DNA of 64,000 nt from the NCBI RefSeq assembly GCF_964199755.1, contig NC_133903.1, forward strand, positions 57,480,739 through 57,544,738. Reading direction: 5' to 3'. Source of the DNA: Larus michahellis. Lineage: Eukaryota; Chordata; Aves; Charadriiformes; Laridae. The notes below the pieces were generated by a model. That model was not told the DNA's origin, did no database searches, and was given only the letters and a program-made list of their open reading frames with translations. Positions 44,131 to 57,750 of the stretch are shown piece by piece; the stretch's first letter is position 1; every line of letters begins with the position of its first letter. Position numbers and translations under genes: made by a program.

Positions 44131-46569
44131 TTTGTGTCACGCTGCTGCCTGCTGACAGCAGGAGTCCTTTCAACTCCGCAAACACCTGGACTGGAAAAAC
44201 CTGTTTTCCTTGGAACGACCACCAATTTTCCACTAATAGAGATGTAAATGGATCCCATTGCTTTCTAAGAAGTTTCCCCCCTCCGCGATCAATTCCGTAT
44301 CAACGTTAAACTGACAGTACTGCTCTTTTATAACACGCTAATTTAAATATTTTTGCATAACATTGCCGTCAAAAATTAAGGAATATCTACAAGTGAAATG
44401 CACCCGCAGTTTATGCATATAATCTACTTTTTTTCCCCCATTATTTTTCATCCCTCGGTGGCATACGTTAGACAGAATTTTCTTCGATTGCACTGAGACT
44501 GAACCTGGTTTTGTTTTCTCACTGAAAATACACTCACCTCAGAAATACCGCAGAAATACAGCGGCCAGGAGAAAGGAAAATACAGCAGAATTTTATGTGG
44601 AGTTCTGTGCAGATTCTATGTGTTTTCCCTGCACCGTCTTCACCTCGGAATGATCAACAGCACCCAGGGACATGCCACTTTTGGAAAATATACGCAGGAA
44701 TGCCATGGCTAGTTCTACATGGGATCAGAATTTGGCCCAAAATGTGCAATATTACAAACAAACATTTTCCCCTCGTTCCTATTACCTAGAAAGTTCCAAT
44801 TCAATAATGTGCTTTCAAATACACAGCACTCCAGGGTAATATTAAATGAACTCCATTTAATAAAACACATTCCAAGTTGTTATTTTGATTGAAGCATTAT
44901 ACTTTCTGTCTTGCAATAAGTAGTTCAGATTTCACAGGGTCATTGAAAATTTTTGAATCAGTCTCTCTTCAAATCATATTTAAAATAGGGACTTAAGTAA
45001 CTGCGGCAACAGATACCTCCCCAACACAAACCAGGGAGAAGGCAAATAACACTGCATTAAAGCTGTTGCTGCATTTCCTCCCGATTCAGTGAATGAAATT
45101 TTGCCACCCTCCAAAATACACTGATCGTCCCTTTCATAAAACACACGAGGGAAATGACGGCATCCCATTTTGCCCTTGATTCACTAAAATAAGAGGTATT
45201 TTGATCACAAATGCCTGCTATTATCAAAACACTACCATGATTTCAACAGGATTAGCTAACCCAGGTGAAGCCACGCACGGGTCCCCCTTGGCTTTTTTCG
45301 CTCTGCGTCACATTGCGTCCGTTTTTAAACGCTTTGTCATTTAGAACAGAGGCATCGGACAACACCCCGCGTTCTGGCCCAGGGCCGCTGTGGCCTCCCC
45401 GCACTCACGGATGGAGGCACTTTGTCTGAATCCTCCCTTTCCGTGTTTTCTGCCTACAAAAGGCATATGTGAAAACCACAACAGCCTTGCAGAAGGTGTC
45501 TGAATAAATATTTACATAAATACCGAGACATGCAGTTCTGCATGCTTGGAGCAGGAAAAGAAGTGCAGTAAATGCAATGAAGGTACCAGGGTTCTAAACT
45601 AACACCACCCGCACCTACGCTGGGGGTGACATGATTCCTGCTGTCTCGCGTGACGCTGCCCACAGCGGGTAGGGTTAGGACAGCAAAGCGTCGGTTCCGT
45701 CGGGCTGGGCAGCCCCTGAGCACAGCGGGGGCTGCGATCCGCTCCGTGGGGAGCCTCTCCCCAGAGACCCCCTCCGCAGGGAGCCCCTCGCCCCCCACGC
45801 AGCCCGCAGCGTGCTCCCGCAGCAGCACGGGCAGCGCTGCCCCTCGCCCCTTCCTTCGGGAAGCGCCCAAGGCAGAGGGCTTCCCACCTGAGACAATCCC
45901 CGGGAGAGCTCCTGGGGGGCGGACGGTGTCCCCGTCCCTGCTCAGCACAGCCCCAGTCCCGGCGCGAGGCGCTGGGCACCGCTGCCATAACGAAGGCAAA
46001 GAGCCATTTCACCTCTTTGTGAGCCTTTGTATAAACTTCTAACGCACCCAAGCCCTGTGATCGGAGTATCGCCCCGGGCTTTTCTTTCTTATATATTTTC
46101 ACTGTACATGACTCTCCTTCCAGTACGACATCGGTGAGAACCAGTGTGGTGGAAGCGGTAGAGCAGCAGCAGGAAAAAAATACCTGACAAACAGCAACAG
46201 CCTCCCAACACCCCTTTAAAATAATAACGATTTACCAAATGGTTGGGAAGTTGTTATAATTCCTTTTCCAAATTATTACTCGCCCTTTAGATTAGAAATG
46301 AGGCCAGGGTTAGCAATCAGCCATAAATGGTAGGATTTCTGAAGTAGAAGCACTTGTCTGATTGTGAAGTGGAGGCCATTATTGCCTTGATTGAGTCTTT
46401 TTTTTTTTTTTTAAGCTTGCTTGATTTGTGGCTGAGAGCGCACATTCACAACTGTACTAGCAGCAATCAGAGCTTTCCCTGCTCTTTTTTGCTCAGCGAT
46501 TTAGGGTCCACTACTTTGGCACAGCTGCCACCTTTTAGCCTCCATCAAGCAGAGATATTTTTAAGTGAA

Positions 46570-46665
46570 CTGCATTTTGTGTTTGTCTTTTCTCCTCCCA
46601 CCCCTTGCCTTCCTCACCCTTTTTCTTTCCTTTCATTTTTTTTTTCCCCCTTCCTTTTTTCTGGG
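46570..46665 (+). repeat. polypyrimidine tract
   Basis: About 95 bp almost entirely C and T (CTTTTCTCCTCCCACCCC, then TTTCTTTCCTTTCA and T-runs). Low complexity; such tracts can form triplex DNA. Confidence 0.85.
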
Positions 46666-49332
46666 GAGGGGAGAAATGAAAATATTGTGTGAACTTTAAT
46701 TCCAAGTATGAAGTTGAAAGAAGAGAGCTGAGGCTGGCCGGGGTGTCATCCGGACTCCACAGCACATACTGGATCTGCAGTAACGTCAGAAGCAGAGGTG
46801 AGGTGACTTGCTCAAAGGAGTCAACCAAAAGCCGCGACGGGCATCTGGGTGCTGGTGCTTAGAGCTTTGTTTGCCTGAAAACCAGATTTATACCATGTCT
46901 TTCCAGAAACCACCCGTTTTGCCGGCATATCGCATTTTGTGCCTCCTCCCAGCCTTGCCCCAGAGGTGCGCAGCCCAGCGGCAGGGTCCCGGGCAAGGGA
47001 TGAGGCCACTGGACCCCCGGCTGCTGCAGCCCGTGCCAGTGGGCAGCGCCTCAGGGAGAAGGCGGCACAGAACCACGTTGGGCTCAGAAACACACACAGC
47101 CACACTCATACAGTCACCCGTGGTGATTTGTTTTAAAGCCACAATTACCTTTAAAACAAATACATTTATTTATTTAATTGCTACTGCCCTGGAATAGATG
47201 AATTTTGCTTCGGAGTGCGTTTGCAGGCAGAAGAACATGCTTCCATGGTCCACTGGCTTATCCCTAGAACTAGCGGTTCAGCATCGAACTGCTGCCAAAT
47301 CCACGACGGCAATGGTGTGACGGCCCTCGGGAGCGCAAGAGCCAGGCCGTGCTATGTAACGTAATGCTGCGTTAGAAAGGTAGTACTCGCTACCGGGTGT
47401 AAAAACAGGAAGAGTAAAAATAACAGAACTAATGTTTCCGGATGCTAGAGACTGCAAATGCAGCAGAACAGTATTTTTGTGGGGGTTTGTAACTCGCTTT
47501 CTGCTTAGCAGTCATTTGTTTTCCAAAGCCGTCATTTTGGAGGGTCCAGTATATCAAAGGGAAAATTAGCGACACAACCAGCTCCTATTTCAGCCCAATT
47601 AGCAAGCTTATGTGCATGAGGTAATGGAAGACTCACAAAAAGAAATTACTTTAGAAACGGGAAGAATCTGTTTCAGCATTATCCAGGAAAAACCCACGTT
47701 AGCCAGACGCACAGGGAACGCGCGGCGAAGCCAGAATGCAATGACAGGAATTATTTGCTTTCTTCCCCCTGCATTTACAGCAGGTTCTGGTAGAGCTCCA
47801 ACGCGCACCTTCCCCGAGAGCAGCGTCAGGCAGCGGGGGGCGAGGGTGAAATATTTGCCCAGGGAAGTGGGGCGTTTCTGCCGCCCAGTGTCCTGCCCAG
47901 AGGGCGGAGGGGGACCCTGGCATCCCACCCCCGGTGCGGCATCACCGCTGCCCCGACCGGGACAGTCATCCCACCAGAGCATCTCTGCAGCGGGGTGAGC
48001 AACGGCCCAGGTACCCACTTTCCCCCCAAGGCCCAGCAGCATTGGGTTTGTCCCTCTGGCCCCGCCCCGCGCGCAGCCCGTTCTCTCCCCAGGACTCCGC
48101 CACCCCCATCGCCCCCCATCCCACCCTGCTCCCACCACCCCCGGGCTCCCAGGCAGGGCCGGGGCTCGGCTCCGCTACGATCACAAGGGCAGGGAGCTCG
48201 TTGCAGTCAGGAGGGGTGGGGAGCAGCCCCAAACCTGCCAGAGGGCACAGCAGCCCCCCAGCCCGGCAACCAGCTCGGGAAAAGGCAACCGGGTACGTAG
48301 TTACCCAGTGATGAAAAACGGCATGTTTCTGACCAGGACATTACATGCAATTAACAAACCACGCCTAAACCCAAAATACAGACTCAGAAAAACTGTACTG
48401 CATCGTATTCTACGATTCCATTTACCTTTTTAGCTAGCACAGAGTGCGGAGTGAACCGCACAGGACTGTTATGTGAAAATACCAAGGCAGGACAAAGACA
48501 GGAGAGAGCCCTTGGCTTTAACTCATCCTTCACTCACGGGAGACAGCGCTAGCACAACTCTCCAGCTGAGAACGGGTTTATTCCCAGCCGATCCCAGCGC
48601 TAAGAACCAAACCCACCCACCCGCTTGCCTTGTACTTAGATAAATGTGCCCGGTTTCACACGCCCATGGAGCGGCTCAGGCTCACCCAGTCTGTAACGGG
48701 CACATCTGCATAATTGATTACGTATTTTCTGAAGTGCGCTGGTTTCTAGGGAGGACACTGGGAGGGGCGAGTTTGGCCCCCTGCCTGTGCCCATGCGCAC
48801 TGGGGAGGGTTCAGTGCCGGCGGGGCTGGGGGAGCAGCAGAGCCCCCCGGCAGCTCTGGGGATGGGCAGCAGTGCAGGGCCGGGGGCTGCTGCCGGGGTC
48901 CCCGACACAGCGTCTCGCCCAGGTGCAAGGGCTCAGGAAACCGACAGCCAGCTCCGGACGTTCATTACGAGCTTCATGCATCCATTACAATCAGGCCAAT
49001 AGAACTGGAGAAGAAAAAGCGATGCAAAATGATGCAAAACACGACGCAGAAGAATTGCCCTTTGTCCATCTCTCCTGTCTAAGGTAATTAAAATTACAAG
49101 CAAGTTTGGCACGACAAAAATAACGTAAGAGCAATCAAAATGTCGCAACATGGTTGGGAAGAAGCATCAGGCTCCGACACTCCCAGTGGGAGGCTTTGCT
49201 CAGCGCTTCTGAGAAGCCCCGGGAGCTGGCTGGGAGCAGCAGGCTCTCCCAGGCTACCCCGAGACCCCGGGGTCTGCCCCGAGCCGGAGGCTCCTTCCCA
49301 GCCAAATCCTGCACCTTCTTCTGAAAACGCGA

Positions 49333-49380
49333 CCCCATGCGTGTTGCCCACACCCCACGCGTGTTGCTCACGCCCCACGG
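49333..49380. repeat. 20-bp tandem repeat, about 2.4 copies
   Basis: Units at 49333-49352 and 49353-49372 differ at three positions (CCCCATGCGTGTTGCCCACA against CCCCACGCGTGTTGCTCACG). A partial third unit, CCCCACGG, follows. Confidence 0.9.
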
Positions 49381-49485
49381 CCACAGCAGTCTCCGTTTGG
49401 CGAGGACGGTTGGGTGGCGCGGCCAGGTCTGCCCCGCAGCAGGGACGTGCTGCCAGGGCTGCAGCCAGGCCACACGCACGGGGCT

Positions 49486-49530
49486 GGGACGGCGGGGGAC
49501 AGGCCGTGTGGGGACGGCGGGGGACAGGCC
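49486..49530. repeat. 25-bp period tandem repeat, G-rich
   Basis: The 20-bp block GGGACGGCGGGGGACAGGCC occurs perfectly at 49486-49505 and 49511-49530, separated by GTGTG. Confidence 0.93.
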
Positions 49531-52067
49531 ATCCCTCCAGAGGAGCGTGGCTCCCCCAGCCCCACCCAACGCCGTCTCCCTGTGCCTCATCCCCCTGCTG
49601 TCCCCATGTCCTGCCGCCCTCCTGCCCGTGCCACCACCCCGTCCCATGTCCCCGCTGTTCTCCGGCCGCCCGGGAGCAGCACCCGGAGGGAGGTTGGAGC
49701 CCATGTGTGTACTTTTTCTCCTCGGCCGATCTGGCTCACCATTTCAGCCCCTTGGCTGCAGAGCGAGTCTCTGGTGGAATGAGCTGTTTTATTTGCAAAT
49801 ACATCTTAAAGTCCTTAATAAATTATTTTGGCCACCCTAAGCAAGTACACCGATGACCCTGTAAAGGTCGCATGCCACAGAAAACTTACTTCGGGACAGC
49901 TTAGACCTTTAAAAAGCCGTACTTTGGTGAGATTTCTCTTTCACCTTGCCAGAGGCAAGATCAGATCTGAGGAGCCAGATAAAAAAAAAAACATCAGACA
50001 AACATTTGAGAGAGTTAATCATGTATAGTGTCTTAGGGGCCCCCTGGAGAGAAACAGAGAGAAATTCTGGTTTCTCATCTTCCACAAAACGTAGCTTTCA
50101 CTTATCTCCCCCTCCGCAGCGGTGTCGGGGCCAGCGAGGGGATGAGATAATGCTTGGGAAACAGCGCGTTTTCCGCAGCAGGCGCTGGAGATTGGCACAG
50201 GCTGCGCTCCCCCGGCCCGGACCCCAGCCAAGCGCAGCCGTAGGGAAACGCGAGTTCTGGGTGGGACAAAGAAGAAATCACTCCGACAGGTTCGGGGCTC
50301 CTTCCAAGGAAAGCCTGGAGGGAGCTGCTGAAGGGACGGGGGTCAGAGAAGCCCCGGGGGAAGATGCTGGAGGGCAGGACCGGCCACAGCCCGCGCCGCC
50401 TTTGCCACCCAACGCCCCCTTCCCGCACCATGCACCCATTTGCTTGACAAGAACCTTCCACCAACTGAAAAAAATGAAAAATCTTGAACAATTGTTTGGT
50501 TAAGGTTTCAGTTCAAATGAAATCTTGGGGAAGAAAAAGCGGTTATTTATCTGGTACGACTATTCATTATTTTTTGTGGAAATTTTTTCAAAATTTGTAT
50601 TTTGGGAGAGATTCTGTTAAAACCAAACATGTCAGCTAGTTGCCATCATGTGTCAGCCCACTCAGAGTTTTATCCAGGTGTACCTTGTCAGCTCTCAGAC
50701 AAGCTCGCCAGCGCGGTGACGCGCCAGATCCGTACATCCCTCTCCCACGTTTCCGGGTTATACGAATTGAAGGGTGTTGCTCTGCAAGGACTGCAGAAGG
50801 GAAAGGAAACGATCCATTTAGTACATGTGTAGCCATTTTCCTCAACTATAACCCCCCCTTCTCCTCCAGCAGGGCTTTGTGGCTCCAGTTACCACAGCGA
50901 GCTGGCCGGCGGGGGCCGGGCCAAGCTCTCTTGATCAGCCACGAGGTCCACGGCATTAGAGGGGAATGCACGTCTTATTTCCTCCCCAAAGTCTAAAGCT
51001 GAACACATTTGACTACAGCGTTTCAGAACTGTCACTTAATATTATCAGCTACATCTACTGTACGCCCGAGAACCCCCCGAAGCGCGGGGGGAGCGCTGCA
51101 GGGTGGCAGCGTGTCACCGGTCCCCTCGCAGAGGGATAACCATCGCTGTGCAGCCCTGACATCCATAAATTGATCACATAAGCGGGCAGTGGTGGTCCTT
51201 TCAAGTACGCTCCTTTTGTTTCAGCTTTACAGTAAAATTACCAGCAGCAGTTTACAATTAAGGGAAATAATAATAACTGCATATGCTTTCATCTGCACAT
51301 ACAATTACAATAAACTGCATGCTTTAATAGGATTGTGAAAAATCTGTGTTTGACCCATAGAAAAAAGTAAACATTCTTGTTCTGGATACTATATCATTAT
51401 CACAACAAAGGGAAACTCCTGAAATCTGATGATTTAAACATCTGGAGAATGTTAATCACTTCAAAATGACGGATGTTTTTTATTTTAGCTTTTGACAGAC
51501 ACACTCCTTTCATAGATAGATGATTATTTACATAAATTACATCACCAACGTGGAAAAAAAATCCAAAATTCACTTCAAAGGATAAAGAGCTTAATTAAAA
51601 GGAGACTTTTATATTTCTTCTCTTGTAGAACACAGAATTAACAGAATTTGAAAAGGGAAAAGCTAACTCCATCGTCTTAAATATGACGCAGTTGTGCTTT
51701 AGTTCCCCCCCGTGCGCAGGGGCTTTGGAGGTGCACTTTAACTAGGGCTACGGTGCAGCAACGAGCGAGGCATCAGAGGAGCGGGCTAACCCCCCCTCCA
51801 CGACCGGAGTATGTCACAAGACAGGCGGGAGGCAAGTTCTAGCTTTGCTTTTTAAGAACTCTGCAAAACTCACAGGTTTGGTGCCACTCTGATCCGTGCC
51901 TGCAGCCCTGGTGGTTCTCCTACCATAAATTTCATGCGATATAAGGCCACTAACATCAGCAGAACCATTCTCCATCAAGTCATATTTATGTTTTTATATA
52001 TATGTAAAACAAGGAATATATTTTATATGTGATAGAGATAACATGTTCTATTTAACATGTGTTATAC

Positions 52068-52084
52068 AGAACATAATGTGTTCT
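52068..52084. promoter_or_regulatory. steroid-receptor-like inverted repeat with 5-bp spacer
   Basis: AGAACA-TAATG-TGTTCT, two perfect half-sites of the glucocorticoid/androgen receptor type. The spacer is 5 bp rather than the canonical 3. A further TGTTCT half-site is about 30 bp upstream. It lies in an AT-rich region where chance occurrence is possible. Confidence 0.3.
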
Positions 52085-55000
52085 AATACACGCGTATATA
52101 CATACACACACGCGTATGGAACGGCATCAAATTCACGGGGCGCAGGACGATGGGATCTGTGCCAGGTCCCTCGGTCCTGTCCCCCGATGCCGCACATCAG
52201 GAAACAAACTCAACATCGCAGCCGCTGGGCAGTTAGGAGGGCAGACTCGGCTGCGAGGTGCCGGCTCCCAACTATTTGTGAGACAACAATTTCAAAGGTT
52301 GCAGGAATGAGCGGGAAGGAAGGTGCAGGGAAAATTACACCTTGTAACATCTGCAGAGTAAACGTGACCACGTTGGATACGGCCGGGTAATTGCCAGGTT
52401 TGATACAAGGAGTCTGGGGGACCCGCGAACGCGTCAACGTGAAGCTGGAAGGATAGCTACGCTGATCACCGGTTAAAACCCTACAACCTCAAGACCAGCC
52501 CAAACTGGACAAAGTACACCACGACGGCGTTCGGGAGCCGAGGGGCTCTCTCTGCGCATTGCCGTGCCAGGGGGGCCACGCTGCCGCTGCCCGTCGGCGT
52601 GCTGCCCGCCAGCCCCGCCACAATTTACCTGATCCGCCACAATTTCCTCCTACACTCTGAGCTGATCTGCACACTGACCTTAGACAATTTGTCTTCTTTC
52701 TGGCAGAAATGTCATCCAAAAGGAAGCTATTAAGTCAAGAAGGTAATTCTGCAAGAACAGCCCACTGTATAAACAGAACTTGACCTAGGGTAATTTATTT
52801 CTAGTCCTGCACAAAGGAACTTAAGAGATATGATCAATATATTTCAGGATCTAAAAACATCAATGAAGGCCAGGATGTAAGAATTTTAGGAAATACTTGT
52901 GAGTAATACTAGGAACTGAGAAACTGAAGTGTAAAACACAGCCTTTAAAATCTGAAGAGATTTTGTGTCTGCATTTCACAGGATAAACATCTGCGGATAG
53001 CAGAGTCTGGCCTAAAGTTTTGTGGAGCAAATATCTGTCATTTAATTCGCCCCCCAAATACGTTAAACTACGCTGATGCCCCCAACACCTAACACCATTA
53101 CGAAGATTTTTTACTGCCTTAATACTTTACCAACCTTGGAGGCTGATAGAAGTTGGAAATAATTTTTAAAAGGAGACGAAACACTGGAAAAAAAAAATTA
53201 CTGCTGTACAATGTTGAAAGAAATTAATTTGGAGTGCAGGGGGAGGCCTGTCTTCCTTAATACCATACTACTATTTTGCTTAGCCCGCACCAAAGTAGTT
53301 TGCTTACCCCAGACAGGTTCTAGCCACGTGCGCTAACACGAACCATCAGCTCTCTCTCACAGGCACTGTGCCAGCTGTGCCACACTGAAGCCCAACGGCA
53401 ACAAGCAGAGCCCCCGCGGCAGCCGGCTCGCCCCAGGCATGGCCAGGGGGGTCCCTGCGAGGACCACCTCCCCGCCCCGCGCTGGCCAGCCACTGTCCCC
53501 TCCCTCCTGCTCCGCAGCCGCCTGCGGCACGCTGCATGGCTTCGGCACGTCTCTAAGCTGGTTCTAGGACAGAGTTCAAAGTCTGAAGGCAGGAAAACCA
53601 CTGAGACGAGTTCTGCAAAGAAACAGCTGGGAACAGCCCCAGAAGCCGGGGTGGGTTATGCTTCGCAGGCAGAAGACAGCTCAAGCCTGGCTTTTGGTAG
53701 GTGAGCAATGCTGCAGTCTCGTCTATCAGCAGCGGGATAATGTCACAGCTTCTACATCATTAAAACCCTCTTCTTGTGTGCAAAGTGTACGAAACGGTTA
53801 ACTGTATTTATCCTTGAGAAAGCACATGACTTCCCAAGGTAAAAAAAGCAGTTCCCTTTCTTGCCTGGTATTTACACTTACATTAAATAACACACTTTCT
53901 ACAAGTACCAGCATTTGAAGTTGAAGGAACTTAGCAGTATCAAATGTTTCCTTAATGGCTGCACCTGGATCTACATGAGCTCATTGTATACACCTACACC
54001 CAAGCTCAAAAGAACCGTCCCTTCTGTTTGTTTTCACCAGTGAAACATGAATACATGCGGCTGACAAACTTAGAACCTGCTTTTTGTTCTTGCTCCTGTC
54101 ACCCAAAAGGGATTTTATAACATACTGAAGGGTCCTCACAATCCTCTTAAAAGTTACACGTACTAACCAGAATGAAAAGACAACTCAGTTTACTGACTTT
54201 TGACCACTACATTGCTTTTGGGTCCCCCACCATCAGCTGGAACGACTTCTTCGTATTTTGTGCCAGAGAAGTGAGTCTGTTTCTTGGCATTATTTGTGCA
54301 TTCTTCCCTCCTTCCACATTTTCCATTGAAATTGCAAATTATTTTCACAAGGGGTTCACTTTGCCTGCTGAAGCCAAAAAACCTCTGTTTCCTGTCCAAA
54401 CTTTATTCCTGACACAGTGCAACAAGCTTTTGGTCATTTAGGGTCTATTTCTGGTGGAATGACTCACATCACGCAGATACTTTTGCAGTCTGGCACGGAG
54501 CATAAACCTTCATGTAACAAACAACATATTGCTGACGTGTGTTCCTGGACCTACCCAAAGGTAACAAGCAGCCAGGTACTGCAGACTCCAACTTCTGGGG
54601 AAAAAAAACAGGGAAAAAACCCACATTTTTGCTTCATGGGTCTGCCTGCAAGACAACTTTTATATCCCGCATTACAGGAGTAGTGTGGGACACCAGGAAC
54701 AGATGCCAGGGCTCCAAACACCCTTTTCAATAGCCCAAGAGCTGGTTCCCACCCCCCCCTTGCCTTCTCCCTTCCCTGCAGCGACTCTGGTCACTGGACA
54801 CGGCGTCACTGGGTGCCCATCAGAGGGACTTCCGTTTGCATCAATCCAGACCAGAGGAAATAAAAAAGTGTTACCCCAGAATCACTATTAAAGCTATTAT
54901 TGATAGATTACCCGATTTTTATCGTAGTTTAACATGGTTTAACCAAGGTATGCGACGTTCTGGGATTTAAAGACTGCCTGCAACAAGAACCTCAATGCCA

Positions 55001-57274
55001 GACCATCATCTCAAGCCTACCAGACAGGCAGGGCAGTAGTCCTTCGTCAGTTTGTCCTTGTGCTGTTTTCAACCAGTTTCTGAAGTCTATTTTAAGACTT
55101 CAGGCTTTTCTGTGATCCAGTTACAGTTCTTGAGCTGCTCTTCGTTAAAGACATTCCTTCAAATGGTCAGACCTGCCAAATTGATTAGCGTCCCCCACTT
55201 TTTTCTTCATTGATAGTGTTCTACATATGAAGGAATCCCAAACCTGACATTTTTAGATGTCAGCGAGGCAGAGCTCACTCAGGTAAGGGTATGACCATGT
55301 CCACAGACACGGAGCACTTCTCACTTCTTAGAGTAGGCAGGTTACCTGAGGGCCAAGACTGGAAATCTCACACCAAAGTAAAATCCAAAGCAGACAGTGA
55401 AAATTCCCCTTGCTGAGAAAAGGCACCGTAGCAAAGGTGGCAAACTGCCCCTGAGCAGAGAAGCACCGCCAGGGCAGCCCGTGCCACCTCCAGAACACAC
55501 TGCCCGCAGGGCTGGCCAGACGGCCGGCACCAGCACCGCACAGCTCACTGCAGAGGACGACTTACCCACGTGTGGCTGCCAGCACCACGAACGCCCTTTT
55601 CCAGGAACAGCAGAACAGAGTCAGACGTCCCCATCTGATGTACTCGCTTGCAGACACAGTGAGCAATCTGGGGAGGACGAAAGAGAAAGGCTCGGAGCAG
55701 CACACAAACACGCCACACTCTCCCACCCACACCTGGCTCACCGGGAGGCCCTTCATCACCGGTTCCTCCCTCTCCCAGCTGTGGTCTCTCCTCCCAGCCA
55801 CCCGCACCTGAGGACAGGAGCCTGCACTCAGCCAGCCAGCTTGCATTCCCTTCTCAGCCGGGCAGTGCTCAGCCCCCAGGTCATCCCCAGCGGACAAACA
55901 CCAGCGTCATCTCTGGCCTGAGTAGCTTAAATGCACGTGAGCTCCCGGTGGGCTCACAAAACCCCAGCACAATTAGTTCCCTACAACTTGGGACTGCCTG
56001 AGCCCCGCTTTTGGGCTGTCGGGCCAGAAGGCAGCGTGTGGGCGCCCGCCCTAAAGAGGGCGTTGAATCACACACTGACAAGGCCTGTGTCAGAGTCTCT
56101 TTGGCAGTCACCATGGAGAAGTAAGTACGGGTGCACCCCGGCCTCCGAGAGCACGGTCACAGCCCAGGGCTGAACTCGAGGTGGGTGCTGCCACAGAGGG
56201 TGGACGTGCCAGCAGACGCTGGCATGCAGCCATGCTCAGACACACAGCCTTTAACGAGCTCAAAGGCAAAGGAGTACCTGTTCCCCTTGGAGTGGGGGTC
56301 TTGGCCAGCAGCACTCATTGGCATTAACGAGGGTCAGTGTTGATTTTGCCGGCATCTGGAGGCAGAGCTCCAACAGCTGAAACCTGAATAGCAGCAGAAA
56401 GTTTCCTTAGGAAGAAGGGCCACAAAGTGTCTTAAGAAGAAAAGAGGAACAGAGTTTAGTTCCAGACTTCATACCATTGAATGTGTTGGTCATTTCTAGC
56501 TTCAATACATAATATATGAAAAAAGTCTAGAGTGCATTTCCCTTTAATATGATAGCTTTATTTTGGCAGTATGCAGAGTTGGCAAAGCACGAGACTTGAC
56601 TCTCACCTTCAAATACCCTACCTCTTCTGGTAGCATCCACAATCCCTGTTGAGAAACAGGTCTCCAAATGGCTAGCAAAGTCTCAAGCTGGAGAATAGGT
56701 GAAATGAATGAGCTCAATCTGTCACCACAGATTTCTGTGGGGAGTTAAACAAACTTCTAACATAATGTGTAGTGGCACGTAATGCCAGCTGGAGTTAACT
56801 TGAGCTTAAAAAAAGACCCAGCAACTCTAAATCAGAGAGGAAAAGTTATTCAACAAGAAGGTTCAGGATATCAGATGAACGGGAGTTACTGATCATAACA
56901 AACTGACCAGTCCGCGGGGAGTTCAAACATAAGCAAACACAAATCTTTGCTTTTGAGACTTTGAGAGATCCATTCTCTCACCTTTGGTTTCAGTTTTTCT
57001 GGTTAATACTGGACTGAAAAAGTAACTGTTTGCTAGCCTGCATCCTTCCAAAAGAGCACGCAATGAGTAAGGCTGAAAATTCCTTGTAATGGCTATAGGT
57101 TATCCTCGTGAATAGACCTTTATGATGGTAACTAAAGTGACCTAATAAACACACTGCCCAAGTGCCCCTACGGTCACTGCCCACACCCGTCTGAGAAAGC
57201 CATGTAAGACAGGAACATGCATGCCTTAGCCAACCGTGTAACATCAATGATGTTATTAATTGCAGGTGTCTGCA

Positions 57275-57750
57275 ATTCATAGAATCATAGCACCATAGGG
57301 TTGGAAGGGACCTCTGGAGATCACCCAGTCCAACCCCCGGCCAGAGCAGGGTCACCCAGAGCAGGTGGCACAGGAACGCGTCCAGGCGGGTTTGGGATGT
57401 CTCCAGAGACGGAGACTCCCCCACCTCTCTGGGCAGCCTGTGCCAGGGCTCTGCCACCCTCATGGTAAAGAAGTTCCTCCTCATGTTGAGGTGGAACTTC
57501 CCATGCTCAAGTTTGTGCCCGTTACCTCTTGTCCTGTCCTGGGGCACCACTGAAAAGAGCCTGGCCCCATCCTCCTGACAACCACCCTTTAAGTGTTTAT
57601 AAGTGCTGATAAGGTCCCCCCTCAGCCGTCTTTTTTCCAGACTAAAGAGACCCAAATCCCTCAGCCTTTCTTCCTCAGAGAGGGCTTCCAGTCCCCTCAG
57701 CATCTTGGTAGCCCTTTGCTGCACCCTCTCCAGCAGTTCCCCGTCCTGTC
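57275..57750 (-). mobile_element. CR1 LINE, 3' region about 475 bp
   Basis: On plus it begins with the reverse-complemented tail (CATAGAATCATAGCACCATA, GGGTTGGAAGGGACCTCTGG, AGATCACCCAGTCCAACCCC) and runs to CCCTTTGCTGCACCCTCTCC. On minus this is the standard CR1 3' region, with a 244-codon open frame reading [40 protein letters not shown] and KHLKGG. These are the last residues of the CR1 reverse-transcriptase ORF. Well preserved and probably the youngest CR1 here. Confidence 0.96.

Larger units (their letters stand above)
44131..57274. other. intergenic, AT-rich stretches with GC-rich patches
   Basis: No coding exon recognised. It alternates AT-rich segments that look like conserved noncoding DNA (near 46,200-46,400, 47,540-47,690, 48,680-48,750, 48,950-49,140 and 51,190-51,600) with GC-rich patches (45,650-45,980, 47,780-48,290 and 49,150-49,720). 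A polypyrimidine tract lies at 46,570-46,665 and tandem repeats at 49,333-49,530. Confidence 0.5.

Noticed and set aside
45664-45680. Telomere-like GGGTAGGGTTAGG
   Set aside because: Only two units, one imperfect; chance-level.
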